Shown here: positions 26,744 to 35,703 of the stretch, piece by piece
Layout: each line of letters opens with the position of its first letter
How positions within the stretch are numbered: the first letter of the stretch is position 1
Position numbers and translations under genes: made by a program
Notes under the pieces: model-generated
The model's database searches: none
The model's input: the letters and a program-made list of their open reading frames with translations, nothing else
What the model was told of the DNA's origin: nothing
From: Cellulosimicrobium funkei
Lineage (GTDB): Bacteria; Actinomycetota; Actinomycetes; Actinomycetales; Cellulomonadaceae
Assembly: GCF_004519295.1 (NCBI RefSeq)
Contig: NZ_SOZH01000009.1
Span: forward strand, 124,001 to 188,000
Reading direction: 5' to 3'
Length of the DNA: 64,000 nucleotides

Positions 26744-26920
26744 GTGCACACGCCTCCTCGCCCACGTCCCCGGACCTCGGGGACACCTCCAGCATGCCTC
26801 GCCGTCCCGGCCCGGGTGGCCGCCGAAGGACCGGCGGCGCGGGCCGAAGGTCCGTCGTCCCCGCCCGGCCCCACCCGGCCCCACCCGGCGCGACCCGCCG
26901 CTCCGGGTGACGATGGGCAG

Positions 26921-28213
26921 GTGCGACGCCACCACGGAACCCGGGCCGCCCGGCGAGGTCCCGCCGTGCCCGCGCGGGCCGGCGGGCCCGCGCTCGCCGT
27001 CGGGCTCGCCGTCGTGCTCGGCGCGTGCTCGGGCGAGGCGCCGGACGACGCGCCCGCCCCCGCGCCGTCGGTCACGACCGCCACGTCCGCGCCGGCCGAC
27101 CCCGGCACGCCCGGCGCGTCGGGCTCGTCGCAGGCACCGGCCGCCGACGGCCTGCTCGTCGTGCCGGAGGTGCGCGTCGACGTGGCGGAGGTCGCGACCG
27201 GGCTCCCGGCGCCGTGGGGGCTCGCGGCGCTCGCGGACGGCACGCTGCTCGTCTCGCTGCGCGACGAGCGCCGGCTGGTCGTCGTCGACCCGGCGACGGG
27301 CGCCGTCGAGCCGGTGACCGGGCCGGGAGCGGACGACCTGCGCGACGGCACGGTCGCGCGCGGCGAGTCGGGGCTCCTCGGCGTCGCGGTGGGCCCGGCG
27401 GGCGGCGCCGCGGCGGGGGAGGTGTTCGTGTACCGGACCGCGCCGGACGGCAACGAGGTGCTGCGGGGGACGCTCGCGGGGCGCGAGCTCTCCGCCCTGA
27501 CGCCGGTCGTCGAGGGCGTCCCTGCGGCCTCCACGCACGACGGCGGACGGCTCGCGTTCGGGCCCGACGGCCACCTCTACGTCACGACGGGGGACGCGCA
27601 GCAGCGCGGTGCGGCGCAGGACCCGGGTGCGCTCGCGGGCAAGATCCTGCGTGTCACGGTGGACGGCGACCCCGCGCCGGGCAACCCGGACCCGGCCTCG
27701 CCGGTGTGGAGCCTCGGGCACCGCAACGTCCAGGGGGTCGCGTGGGACGCGACGGGCCGGATGCTCGCGTCCGAGTTCGGCCAGGACACGTTCGACGAGC
27801 TCAACGTCGTCGTGCCCGGCGGGAACTACGGCTGGCCCGACGTCGAGGGCACGGGCGGGGCGGCCGCCGGGTTCGTCGACCCGGTGGCGACGTGGCCGAC
27901 GTCGGACGCCTCGCCCAGCGGGATCGCCGTGACCCGTGAGGGCGCGTACCTCGCGGGGCTGCGCGGGGAGCGGCTGTGGCGCGTGCCGTTCGCCTCGCCC
28001 GACGGCGGCACCGACGCCGCGGCGTTCGGCGCGCCGCACGCGGTGCTGACGGACCGGGGGCGGCTGCGGGCGGTCCTCGTCGACCCGGCGACGCCGCCCG
28101 GCGACGACGGGAGCGCGGTGCTCTACGTGCTGACGAGCAACACCGACGGTCGGGGCGAGCCGCGCGACGGCGACGACCGGCTGCTCCGGGTCGCGGTGAC
28201 GCCGGCGGGGTGA
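26921..28213 (+). CDS. PQQ-dependent sugar dehydrogenase (GSDH/sorbosone dehydrogenase type) lipoprotein
   Basis: 430 aa from GTG 26921. Lipoprotein signal ending VVLGAC (Cys36), then a Pro/Ala/Ser-rich linker and a six-bladed beta-propeller: EVATGLPAPWGLAALADGTLLVS, GESGLLGVAVGP, STHDGGRLAFGPDGHLYVTTGD, GKILRVTVDG, WSLGHRNVQGVAWD, GNYGWPDVEG and ASPSGIAV. The key His and Arg in THDGGRL/GHRNVQG are kept. Membrane-anchored outside the cell, it would oxidise sugars with PQQ and pass electrons to the respiratory chain. No PQQ synthesis genes are nearby. Confidence 0.88.
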   Translation: MRRHHGTRAARRGPAVPARAGGPALAVGLAVVLGACSGEAPDDAPAPAPSVTTATSAPADPGTPGASGSSQAPAADGLLVVPEVRVDVAEVATGLPAPWGLAALADGTLLVSLRDERRLVVVDPATGAVEPVTGPGADDLRDGTVARGESGLLGVAVGPAGGAAAGEVFVYRTAPDGNEVLRGTLAGRELSALTPVVEGVPAASTHDGGRLAFGPDGHLYVTTGDAQQRGAAQDPGALAGKILRVTVDGDPAPGNPDPASPVWSLGHRNVQGVAWDATGRMLASEFGQDTFDELNVVVPGGNYGWPDVEGTGGAAAGFVDPVATWPTSDASPSGIAVTREGAYLAGLRGERLWRVPFASPDGGTDAAAFGAPHAVLTDRGRLRAVLVDPATPPGDDGSAVLYVLTSNTDGRGEPRDGDDRLLRVAVTPAG

Positions 28214-28258
28214 GCGCCCGGGAGTGTGCGCGCCGGACGCGCGAGCTGACCAGGCGGT

Positions 28259-28287
28259 TTGGTGTGCGATAACGAATCGGTTACGGT
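28259..28287 (+). promoter_or_regulatory. Promoter and direct-repeat box of the first DUF348/G5 wall enzyme
   Basis: TTGGTG-N17-TACGGT. The spacer holds GATAAC-N5-GGTTAC (28268-28284), a direct repeat with an 11-bp step. The same arrangement recurs at 32769 and 35675. The repeat resembles MtrA boxes known at rpf genes. A ~200-nt leader follows. Confidence 0.6.
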
Positions 28288-28494
28288 CGAGTGTCTCGCG
28301 TAGCCGCTCACCGGGGACAGGTGTAATGGCCGGCCGTGGGACGCGGCCTCTCCCGGGCGCCCAGGGCGCCGAGGGCCGCAGGACGCCGGATCGGCTGGTC
28401 GAACCGGGTGCGCCCGCCACGCTGCGGAGCACCCCGCGGGCGCGTGCGCGCCGTCGACCCCCGTGCCCGGGAGCCCCCGACGACTTGGACCACT

Positions 28495-29790
28495 GTGCAC
28501 AACCCCTTCCGTTCCCGCGCGCCCGAGACGGCCGACGTCACGGCGCACACCCCCCAGACCACGGCCGAGGCGGTGCCGACCGCCGAGAGCCCCGAGAGCC
28601 CCGAGAACGCCACCCGTCGGTCCGCCCGCGCGGCCCGGACCCTGCGCTCCACACGCCGACGCCGCTGGTCGATCGTCACGGCGGCCACCGCCGTCGCGCT
28701 CGTCGGCTCCGGTGCCGTCGCCTACGGCGAGGCCAGCAAGACCGTGACGATCGACGTCGACGGCGAGACGACCACCGTCAGCACGCTCGCCGGCTCCGTC
28801 GGTGGCGCGCTCGACGCCGCGGGCGTCGAGGTCGGCGCGCGCGACCAGGTCGCTCCCGACCCCGGCTCCGCGCTCAGCGACGGCGACGACGTCGTGGTGC
28901 GCCTCGGCAAGAAGGTCACCGTCCAGACCGACGGCGCGCAGTCCGACGTCTGGCTCACCGCGCTCGACGCCGACGAGGCGCTCGACACCCTCGCCGAGCG
29001 CGGCGGCGACGTCCGCCTCGTCGCGTCGCGGTCCGGCGAGCGCGCGTCGCTCGGCCTGCGCCTCGACGCCGACGGTCCGGTGAACGTGGTGGCCGACGGG
29101 CAGACGAAGGTCGCGCCCGACGGCAGCATCGGCGTCCCCGCGATCCTCGACCAGCAGGGCATCGAGCTCGGCGACCTGGACCGCGTGAGCGTCCAGCGCG
29201 TCGAGGCGCCCGAGCCGGGTGCGCCGGCGGTGTCGCTCGTCGTGCAGCGTGTCGTCGTCGAGCAGCAGCAGACCACGACCCCCGTGCCGCACGGGACCGT
29301 GCAGCAGCCCGACGACGCCAAGTACACGGACGAGTCGGCCGTCACCCAGGCGGGTGCCGACGGCGTCACCACGACGACGTTCGAGGTCACGCTCGTGGAC
29401 GGCGTCGAGGAGTCGCGCGAGCAGCTCTCGCAGGAGGTGACGACCGCTCCCGTGGACGAGGTCGTCACGACCGGCACGAAGGAGCGCCCGAAGGACCCGC
29501 GCACGATCGGGCAGGCCATGGCCGCCGAGCGTGGCTGGACCGGCTCGCAGTGGACGTGCCTCGAGAAGCTGTGGACCAAGGAGTCCAACTGGAACCCGAC
29601 GGCGGACAACCCGACGTCGAGCGCCTACGGCATCCCGCAGTCGCTGCCCGGCTCGAAGATGGCGAGCAAGGGCGCCGACTGGGCGACCAACCCCGCGACC
29701 CAGATCGCCTGGGGCCTCGACTACATCGCCGGCTCCTACGGCTCGCCGTGCGGCGCGTGGTCGCACTCGCAGGCCGTCAACTGGTACTGA
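28495..29790 (+). CDS. DUF348/G5 cell-wall protein with lysozyme-like C-terminal domain (paralogue 1)
   Basis: 431 aa from GTG 28495. Cytoplasmic leader, membrane anchor at about residues 58-79 ([21 protein letters not shown]), then ubiquitin-like DUF348 repeats ([53 protein letters not shown]), a G5 domain (about 245-330, ending [11 protein letters not shown]) and a C-terminal transglycosylase-like domain: [35 protein letters not shown] and [16 protein letters not shown]. Glu in KLWTKESNW is the likely catalytic acid. It should bind and cut peptidoglycan outside the membrane. It ends before a long palindrome and metG. Confidence 0.85.
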   Translation: MHNPFRSRAPETADVTAHTPQTTAEAVPTAESPESPENATRRSARAARTLRSTRRRRWSIVTAATAVALVGSGAVAYGEASKTVTIDVDGETTTVSTLAGSVGGALDAAGVEVGARDQVAPDPGSALSDGDDVVVRLGKKVTVQTDGAQSDVWLTALDADEALDTLAERGGDVRLVASRSGERASLGLRLDADGPVNVVADGQTKVAPDGSIGVPAILDQQGIELGDLDRVSVQRVEAPEPGAPAVSLVVQRVVVEQQQTTTPVPHGTVQQPDDAKYTDESAVTQAGADGVTTTTFEVTLVDGVEESREQLSQEVTTAPVDEVVTTGTKERPKDPRTIGQAMAAERGWTGSQWTCLEKLWTKESNWNPTADNPTSSAYGIPQSLPGSKMASKGADWATNPATQIAWGLDYIAGSYGSPCGAWSHSQAVNWY

Positions 29791-29805
29791 GCACGCGCCT
29801 TCCCT

Positions 29806-29868
29806 CCGCCGAGCACGGGGTTGCCGACGTCCTGGAGCTGAGAACGTCGGCAACCCCGTGCTCGGCGG
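29806..29868. repeat. 25-bp perfect palindromic element, intergenic copy
   Basis: Two perfectly complementary 25-nt arms (29806-29830 and 29844-29868) flank a 13-nt loop, between the wall-enzyme stop and metG. The outer arm core GCCGAGCACGGGGTTG is almost identical to the element inside tatD. It could also act as a terminator for the upstream gene. Confidence 0.85.
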
Positions 29869-29932
29869 CGCTCGTCCCCCGGCGGTGGACGCCGCCGCGA
29901 GGCGCGGCGCTGCCCGACTAGGATCGGGCACC

Positions 29933-31726
29933 ATGACCCACATCCTCTCGGCCGTGGCGTGGCCGTATGCCAACGGGCCGCGCCACATCGGCCACGTCGC
30001 AGGTTTCGGTGTCCCGTCGGACGTCTTCAGCCGGCACATGCGGATGGCGGGTCACGACGTCCTCATGGTCTCGGGCACCGACGAGCACGGCACGCCGATC
30101 CTCGTCCAGGCCGACAAGGAGGGCGTGAGCCCGCAGGAGCTCGCGGACCGGTACAACCGGGTCATCGTCGAGGACCTGCACCAGCTCGGCCTGTCGTACG
30201 ACCTGTTCACGCGGACCACGACGCGCAACCACTACGCCGTCGTGCAGGAGATGTTCCGCACGGTCCACAAGAACGGGTACATGGTCGAGCAGACGACCAT
30301 GGGCGCGATCTCGCCGTCGACGGGCCGCACGCTGCCCGACCGCTACATCGAGGGCACGTGCCCCATCTGCGGCTACGACGGCGCGCGCGGCGACCAGTGC
30401 GACAACTGCGGCAACCAGCTCGACGCGATCGACCTGATCAACCCGCACAGCCGCATCAACGGCGAGACGCCGAAGTTCGTCGAGTCGAACCACTTCTTCC
30501 TCGACCTGCCCGCGTTCGTCGACGCGCTGGGGGACTGGCTGCGCACGCGCACCGCGTGGCGCCCGAACGTCCTGAAGTTCTCGCTCAACCTGCTCGACGA
30601 CGTGCGCCCGCGCGCCATGACGCGCGACATCGACTGGGGCATCCCGGTCCCGCTCCCCGGGTGGGAGGAGAACTCGAGCAAGCGCCTGTACGTGTGGTTC
30701 GACGCGGTGATCGGGTACCTCTCGGCGTCGATCGAGTGGGCGCGGCGCAGTGGCGACCCGGACGCGTGGCGCGCGTACTGGAACGACCCGGAGGCGCGGT
30801 CGTACTACTTCATGGGCAAGGACAACATCACGTTCCACTCCCAGATCTGGCCGGCCGAGCTGCTCGGCTACGACGGCCGGGGGAGCAAGGGCGGGGCGCC
30901 GGGGGCCTACGGGAACCTCCAGCTCCCGACGGAGGTCGTGTCGAGCGAGTTCCTCAACGTCGAGGGCCAGAAGTTCTCGTCGTCGCGCGGCGTCGTCATC
31001 TACGTGCGCGACATGCTGGCCCGCTACCAGCCGGACGCGTTCCGGTACTACGTGGCGTCGGCCGGGCCGGAGACGCAGGACGTCGACTTCACGTGGGCCG
31101 ACTTCCAGCGCCGCACGAACGACGAGCTCGTGGCCGGCTGGGGCAACCTCGTGAACCGCACGGCGAACCTCGTGCACAAGAACTTCGGGGCGATCCCGGA
31201 GCCGGGGCAGCGCCAGCCGATCGACGAGGGCGTCCTCGCGACGACGACGACCGCGTTCGGGCGCGTGGGCGAGCTCATCGCGACGCACCGTCAGCGCGCG
31301 GCTGTCGCCGAGGCCATGAAGACGGTCGGCGAGGTGAACAAGTACGTGTCGGACACCGAGCCGTGGAAGCTCAAGACCGACCCGGACCGGCTCGCGACCG
31401 TGCTGCACACCGTGACCCAGGCCGTGAGCGACCTCAACACGATCCTGTCCCCGTTCCTGCCGCACTCGGCGCAGCAGGTGCACGAGGCGTTCGGCGGCAC
31501 GGGCACGTTCGCCGCCCAGCCGCGCATCGACGAGGTGACCGACCTCGACGACGACTCGCGCCACTACCCGGTCATCACGGGCGACTACCGCGCCGAGGGC
31601 CTGGCGACGTGGGAGCCGAAGGCCGTCGTGCCCGGCACCCCGGTCGGCAAGCCGATGCCGGTGTTCACCAAGCTCGACGACTCGATCGTCGAGGAGGAGC
31701 TCGACCGCCTGCGCGAGAACGCCTGA
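29933..31726 (+). CDS. metG: Methionyl-tRNA synthetase
   Basis: 597 aa. HIGH motif in [15 protein letters not shown] (residues 18-21), the CP1 insert with a single CxxC...CxxC zinc knuckle ([18 protein letters not shown]), and the KMSKS-loop variant KFSSS (residues 347-351). Then NWGNLVNRT-type anticodon-binding helices ([18 protein letters not shown]). It charges tRNA-Met. Length fits the shorter, dimerisation-domain-free MetG of actinobacteria. It is followed after 2 nt by tatD, so the two genes are cotranscribed. Confidence 0.97.
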   Translation: MTHILSAVAWPYANGPRHIGHVAGFGVPSDVFSRHMRMAGHDVLMVSGTDEHGTPILVQADKEGVSPQELADRYNRVIVEDLHQLGLSYDLFTRTTTRNHYAVVQEMFRTVHKNGYMVEQTTMGAISPSTGRTLPDRYIEGTCPICGYDGARGDQCDNCGNQLDAIDLINPHSRINGETPKFVESNHFFLDLPAFVDALGDWLRTRTAWRPNVLKFSLNLLDDVRPRAMTRDIDWGIPVPLPGWEENSSKRLYVWFDAVIGYLSASIEWARRSGDPDAWRAYWNDPEARSYYFMGKDNITFHSQIWPAELLGYDGRGSKGGAPGAYGNLQLPTEVVSSEFLNVEGQKFSSSRGVVIYVRDMLARYQPDAFRYYVASAGPETQDVDFTWADFQRRTNDELVAGWGNLVNRTANLVHKNFGAIPEPGQRQPIDEGVLATTTTAFGRVGELIATHRQRAAVAEAMKTVGEVNKYVSDTEPWKLKTDPDRLATVLHTVTQAVSDLNTILSPFLPHSAQQVHEAFGGTGTFAAQPRIDEVTDLDDDSRHYPVITGDYRAEGLATWEPKAVVPGTPVGKPMPVFTKLDDSIVEEELDRLRENA

Positions 31727-31728
31727 CG

Positions 31729-32715
31729 GTGGCCAAGCAGCGCGAGCGCGGCTGGCCGCCGGACCCGGAGCCGCTGCCGGTCCCGGTGGTGGACAACCAC
31801 ACGCACCTCGACTCGATCGCCCACGTCCTCCCCGAGGGCACCCCTGCCCCGACCGTCGCGGACCACCTGGCCCGGGCGGCGGCCGTCGGCGTGGACCGGC
31901 TCGTGCAGGTCGGCTGCGACCTGCCGGCGGCGCGGTGGACCGACGCCCTCCTGAGGGAACCGGCGTCTGCCGAGCATGGGGTTGCTGCCCGCCCGGCGGC
32001 CGTGACGGGCGACAACCCCATGCTCGGCCCCGGGGTGGGGAAGGTGCTCGGGGCCGTGGCGATCCATCCGAACGAGGCCGTGCTGCACGGTGGGGTGCGG
32101 GAGGTCGGCCCGGACGGGCTCGAGCCCGACCCGCGGCCGCACCACGACGTGCCGCTCGACGACGCGGTCGCGGAGATCGCGGCGATCGCGCGCGCGAACG
32201 ACCGCGTGCGCGCGATCGGCGAGACCGGGATGGACCTGTTCCGGACCGGTGCCCGGGGCGAGGCCGTCCAGCGCGAGGCGTTCCGCGCGCACGTCGCGCT
32301 CGCGAAGGAGCTCGGCCTCGCGCTCCAGATCCACGACCGCGACGCCCACGCGCAGGTGCTCGACGTCCTCGCGCGCGACGGCGCCCCCGAGCGGACGGTC
32401 TTCCACTGCTACTCGGGCGACGCCGCGATGGCCCGGTTCTGCGCCGAGCAGGGCTGGTACCTGTCCTTCGCGGGCCCGGTGACGTTCCGCGCGAACGACG
32501 AGCTGCGGGCCGCGCTGCGCGCCGTCCCGCTCGGGCAGGTCCTCGTCGAGACGGACGCGCCGTACCTCACGCCGCACCCGTACCGCGGGCGGCCCAACGC
32601 GCCGTACGTCCTGCCGACGACGGTCCGTACGGTCGCGGAGGTCGTGGACCGACCGCTCGCGGACGTGTGCGAGCGCCTGGCCGCGACCTCCGTCGCGGTC
32701 TACGGCTCCTGGTGA
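31729..32715 (+). CDS. tatD: TatD-family metal-dependent hydrolase carrying an inserted palindromic element
   Basis: 328 aa from GTG 31729, 2 nt after the metG stop. Metal ligands: VVDNHTHLDS (HxH), IGETGMDLF (Glu), QIHDRDAH (His), HCYSGD (His) and ETDAPYLTPHPYRG (Asp). The family has 3'-5' exonuclease/AP-endonuclease activity. Residues 81-100 (AEHGVAARPAAVTGDNPMLG) are encoded by a 60-bp palindrome and interrupt the segment between the first metal site and AVAIHPNEA; related TatD proteins are expected to be shorter there. The reading frame is intact, so the protein is probably still made. Confidence 0.93.
   Translation: MAKQRERGWPPDPEPLPVPVVDNHTHLDSIAHVLPEGTPAPTVADHLARAAAVGVDRLVQVGCDLPAARWTDALLREPASAEHGVAARPAAVTGDNPMLGPGVGKVLGAVAIHPNEAVLHGGVREVGPDGLEPDPRPHHDVPLDDAVAEIAAIARANDRVRAIGETGMDLFRTGARGEAVQREAFRAHVALAKELGLALQIHDRDAHAQVLDVLARDGAPERTVFHCYSGDAAMARFCAEQGWYLSFAGPVTFRANDELRAALRAVPLGQVLVETDAPYLTPHPYRGRPNAPYVLPTTVRTVAEVVDRPLADVCERLAATSVAVYGSW
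31969..32028. repeat. 60-bp palindromic element inserted in frame inside tatD
   Basis: Arms 31969-31991 and 32006-32028 are complementary over 23 nt with two mismatches; the loop is 14 nt. Length is exactly 20 codons and the first base is a codon start. Arm core GCCGAGCATGGGGTTG differs by one base from the intergenic copy at 29806. Confidence 0.85.
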
Positions 32716-32768
32716 CGACGAGGCGTCCGGGCGGGCGCACCGCGTCCGGTGCGCGAGGGCTGCGAGGT

Positions 32769-32797
32769 TTCGCCCCAGGTCACGTTTCGGCTACGGT
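32769..32797 (+). promoter_or_regulatory. Promoter and direct-repeat box of the second DUF348/G5 wall enzyme
   Basis: TTCGCC-N17-TACGGT with GGTCAC-N5-GGCTAC (32778-32794) in the spacer, the same geometry as at 28259 and 35675. The leader here is short, about 90 nt. Confidence 0.5.
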
Positions 32798-32892
32798 CGG
32801 GTCCGTGCGTCGCGCGCCCCGCGCCGACGACGTCCCGCACCTCGCCCCCGGCGCTCGCCGGCGGGCGTCCTCCCGCAGAAGGGACCGCCCGC

Positions 32893-34059
32893 GTGCTCGC
32901 ACCTGACGGAACCGGCCGGCGGCGCGTGCAGCGCCTCGCGGCCCAGGGCCTCGTCGTCGCGAGCCTCGTCGGGGTCACCGGCGCGTTCGCCACGCTCCAC
33001 AAGGACGTCACGCTCGACGTGGACGGCGAGCTGCACCAGGTCTCCGCGTACGGGCGCACGGTCGCCGCGGTGCTCGACTACCAGGGCGTCGCGGTCGGCG
33101 AGCAGGACCTCGTCGAGCCCGCGCTCGCCGACCCGGCGCGCGACGGCGGCACGATCGTCGTGCGCACGAGCCACGACGTCACGGTCGAGATCGACGGCCA
33201 GGTGCAGACGATCCCGACGACGGCCCGCACCGTGGGCGAGCTGCTCACCTACCTCGGCCCGCGCGCCGAGGGCGCCGTGACCGAGGTGTCGCGCACGCAG
33301 GCCCTCGGGCGCGAGCCGATCCGGGTCTCCACGCTCAAGACGGTCCACGTCGCGGTGGACGGCGCCGTCATGCCCATCACGACGGCCGAGCCCACGGTGC
33401 GCGGGGTCCTCGCGACCGCGGGCATCGTGCTGGCCGAGGGCGACGGCACGTCCGCGCCGCTCGACGCCGCGGCGGTGGACGGGATGCTCGTGCTCGTGAG
33501 CCGCGCGGCGGCCACGGCGGACACGGTCACGGAGGTCCTGCCGTTCGAGACGGAGGAGCGCGAGGACCCGACGCTCCCGCAGGGGCACCGCGTCGTCGTG
33601 CAGTCCGGTCGCGTCGGCGAGGCGGTCACGACCTACTCGGTGCAGACGCTCGGCGGGGCCGAGGTGTCGCGCACGGTCCTCACGCGCACGGTCACGACGG
33701 AGCCGCGGAACGAGGTCATCAAGGTCGGGACGATGGACGTCTCGGTCTCGGTGGACCCGGGCTCGGCGCGCGCCGTCGGCCGCTCCCTCGCCGCGCAGCG
33801 CGGCTGGGGCGACGACCAGTTCGTGTGCCTCGACAAGCTCTGGACCAAGGAGAGCAACTGGCGCGTCGACGCGGACAACCCGAGCTCGAGCGCGTACGGG
33901 ATCCCGCAGGCGCTCCCCGGCTCCAAGATGGCGAGCGCGGGCTCCGACTGGCGCACCAACCCGGCGACGCAGATCACGTGGGGCCTCGGGTACATCGAGG
34001 GCCGCTACGGCACGCCGTGCTCCGCGTGGTCCCACTCCGTCGCCAAGGGCTGGTACTGA
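32893..34059 (+). CDS. DUF348/G5 cell-wall protein with lysozyme-like C-terminal domain (paralogue 2)
   Basis: 388 aa from GTG 32893, with AGAAGGGA upstream. A short basic N terminus (GRRRVQRLAAQG) precedes a membrane anchor (LVVASLVGVTGAFATL). Then DUF348 repeats (HKDVTLDVDGELHQVSAYG; HDVTVEIDGQVQTIPTTA; KTVHVAVDGAVMPITTAE), a G5 domain (about 230-295) and the same C-terminal lysozyme-like domain as paralogue 1: [49 protein letters not shown]. It lies between tatD and the VOC gene, a spot where only one such gene (rpfB) is usual. Confidence 0.85.
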   Translation: MLAPDGTGRRRVQRLAAQGLVVASLVGVTGAFATLHKDVTLDVDGELHQVSAYGRTVAAVLDYQGVAVGEQDLVEPALADPARDGGTIVVRTSHDVTVEIDGQVQTIPTTARTVGELLTYLGPRAEGAVTEVSRTQALGREPIRVSTLKTVHVAVDGAVMPITTAEPTVRGVLATAGIVLAEGDGTSAPLDAAAVDGMLVLVSRAAATADTVTEVLPFETEEREDPTLPQGHRVVVQSGRVGEAVTTYSVQTLGGAEVSRTVLTRTVTTEPRNEVIKVGTMDVSVSVDPGSARAVGRSLAAQRGWGDDQFVCLDKLWTKESNWRVDADNPSSSAYGIPQALPGSKMASAGSDWRTNPATQITWGLGYIEGRYGTPCSAWSHSVAKGWY

Positions 34060-34078
34060 CCGCTCCGCAGTCGCGCCG

Positions 34079-34477
34079 CTACCGCCCGAGCATCTCGAGG
34101 TAGTGCGGGTTCTGCATGATCCCGAGGACGTTGCCGAACGGGTCCACGACCGAGGCGGTGACGAAGCCCTCGCCCTGCCCGCGCTCGACGACGCCCTCGT
34201 ACTCCGTCGCGCCCAGGGCGAGGAGGCGGGCGAACGCGGCCCGCACGTCGTCGACGTGCCAGTTCACGATCGCGCCGCCCGGCGTGCCCGGCTGAGGGCG
34301 CGGCGACCACGACCGGGCGATGATGCCCAGCTCGTCCTGCCGGTCGCCGACGCGGAACTCCACGTACCCGCCCGGCACCACGTAGTAGGGCTCGGTCCCG
34401 AGCACCTCCGCGTACCACGCGGCCGCGGCCTCGAGGTCGTCGGCCCACAGGTTGAGCGTCGCCATCCCACGCAGCAT
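34079..34477 (-). CDS. VOC-family (glyoxalase/bleomycin resistance-like) protein
   Basis: 132 aa. Two beta-alpha-beta-beta-beta halves: MATLNLWADDLEAAAAWYAEVLG and VNWHVDDVRAAFARLLALGATEYEG, ending VVDPFGNVLGIMQNPHY with the usual family glutamate replaced by Asn/Gly context, so metal chemistry is uncertain. ATG 34477 has a good GGAGGAG site. Divergent from the WYL regulator; the palindrome between them may control both. Specific substrate unknown. Confidence 0.85.
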   Translation of the reverse strand: MLRGMATLNLWADDLEAAAAWYAEVLGTEPYYVVPGGYVEFRVGDRQDELGIIARSWSPRPQPGTPGGAIVNWHVDDVRAAFARLLALGATEYEGVVERGQGEGFVTASVVDPFGNVLGIMQNPHYLEMLGR

Positions 34478-34562
34478 CGTCGTCTCCTCCGTCGTCGGGC
34501 GGTGCCCGGTCCCGTCCTCCCGTCGCCCCCGGCGGGGCCGACACGTCGACCGTAGACCCCGC

Positions 34563-34583
34563 TGCGGAACGTGCGGTTCCGCA
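34563..34583. promoter_or_regulatory. Palindromic operator candidate between VOC and WYL genes
   Basis: TGCGGAAC-N5-GTTCCGCA, perfect 8-bp arms, 20 bp before the WYL start and 85 bp before the VOC start. Confidence 0.5.
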
Positions 34584-34603
34584 TCGTGCGGCACGATGGG
34601 GAC

Positions 34604-35593
34604 GTGCTCGACACCTCGGTCCGGCTCCTGCGCCTCCTGGCGCTCCTGCCGGCGCGCGCGTCCTGGTCCGGGCCCGAGCTCGCCGACCGCCTGGGCGTGA
34701 CGACCCGCACGGTGCGCAACGACGTCGAGCGCCTGCGCCTGCTCGGCTACGAGGTGCGGTCGTCCCCGGGAGCCGCGGGCGGGTACCGGCTGGGCTCGGG
34801 GGCGGCGCTGCCGCCGTTGCTGCTGGACGACGAGGAGGCGACCGTCGTGGCGGTCGCGCTGCGCGCCGCGGCCACCGGGTCGATCGCCGGGGTCGAGGAG
34901 GTCGCGGCGCGCGCGCTCGTCAAGCTCGACACGGTCCTGCCCGCCCGCCTGCGCGTCCGGGCGGACGCCCTGCGCGCCGCCGTCGCGAGCGCACCCGGCG
35001 GTGGTCCCGCCGTCGGGGCGCAGGTGCTGGCCGACGTCGCGGCGGCGGTCGCCGCACGCACGGGGCTGCGCCTCGACTACCGCGCGCACGACGGCACGAC
35101 GACGTCCCGCGCCGTCGAGCCCCACCGCCTCGTCCACGTGGGGCGCCGCTGGTACCTGCTCGCGTTCGACCTCGACCGGGACGACTGGCGCACCTTCCGC
35201 GTGGACCGGCTGACGCTGCGCACGCCCGGCGGCCCGCGGTTCGTCCCGCGCCCCGTGCCGGGCGGCGACGCCGTCGCGCACGTCGTGCGGGGCGTCGGCT
35301 CCGCCGCGTGGGCGCGTCCCGTGCGGGTGCGGCTGCACGCCCCGGCGGGCGTCGTGGCGGAGCGGCTCTCCCCGGTCGCGGGCGCCCTCGCAGACGACGG
35401 CCCCGACGCGTGCGTGCTCGAGACCGGGGGCACGTCGCTCGCCCAGGTCGCGGGGTTCCTGCTGAGCCTGGACGTGGACGTCACCGTGCTGGACCCGCCC
35501 GAGCTCGCGACGGTCCTGGCGCGGCTCGGGGCGCGCGGCGCGCGCGCCGGGCGCGCGCACGGGCACGAGCACGGGGAGGGGGAGGGCGCGTGA
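34604..35593 (+). CDS. WYL-domain transcriptional regulator
   Basis: 329 aa from GTG 34604. N-terminal HTH (LLRLLALLPARASWSGPELADRLGVTTRTVRNDVERLRLLGYEV), then a linker (GYRLGSGAALPPLLLDDEEATVVAVALR), the WYL domain around residues 150-210 (RLVHVGRRWYLLAFDLDRDDWRTFRVDRL) and a C-terminal WCX region. The W-Y-L residues are in RRWYLLAF. It ends with a His/Glu-rich tail (HGHEHGEGEG). Probably controls itself and the divergent VOC gene through the palindrome at 34563; WYL domains sense nucleic acids or small ligands. Confidence 0.9.
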   Translation: MLDTSVRLLRLLALLPARASWSGPELADRLGVTTRTVRNDVERLRLLGYEVRSSPGAAGGYRLGSGAALPPLLLDDEEATVVAVALRAAATGSIAGVEEVAARALVKLDTVLPARLRVRADALRAAVASAPGGGPAVGAQVLADVAAAVAARTGLRLDYRAHDGTTTSRAVEPHRLVHVGRRWYLLAFDLDRDDWRTFRVDRLTLRTPGGPRFVPRPVPGGDAVAHVVRGVGSAAWARPVRVRLHAPAGVVAERLSPVAGALADDGPDACVLETGGTSLAQVAGFLLSLDVDVTVLDPPELATVLARLGARGARAGRAHGHEHGEGEGA

Positions 35594-35674
35594 GGCGGCG
35601 TGCGGAACTCGTGGAGAGCGCACGACATTCACGCCGAAATCCGGACAGAACTCGCCAGCGTATCCCCCCAGGGG

Positions 35675-35703
35675 TTGGACTTCGATAACAGATCGGTTAC
35701 GGT
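35675..35703 (+). promoter_or_regulatory. Promoter and direct-repeat box of rpfB
   Basis: TTGGAC-N17-TACGGT with GATAAC-N5-GGTTAC (35684-35700) in the spacer; nearly identical to the site at 28259. Confidence 0.62.

Noticed and set aside
26030-26920. N-terminal extension of the sugar dehydrogenase frame
   Set aside because: It is antisense to the SDR gene; the lipoprotein signal after GTG 26921 marks the real start.
29806-29868. Simple rho-independent terminator
   Set aside because: It may work as one, but the close copy inside tatD shows that it is a repeat element.
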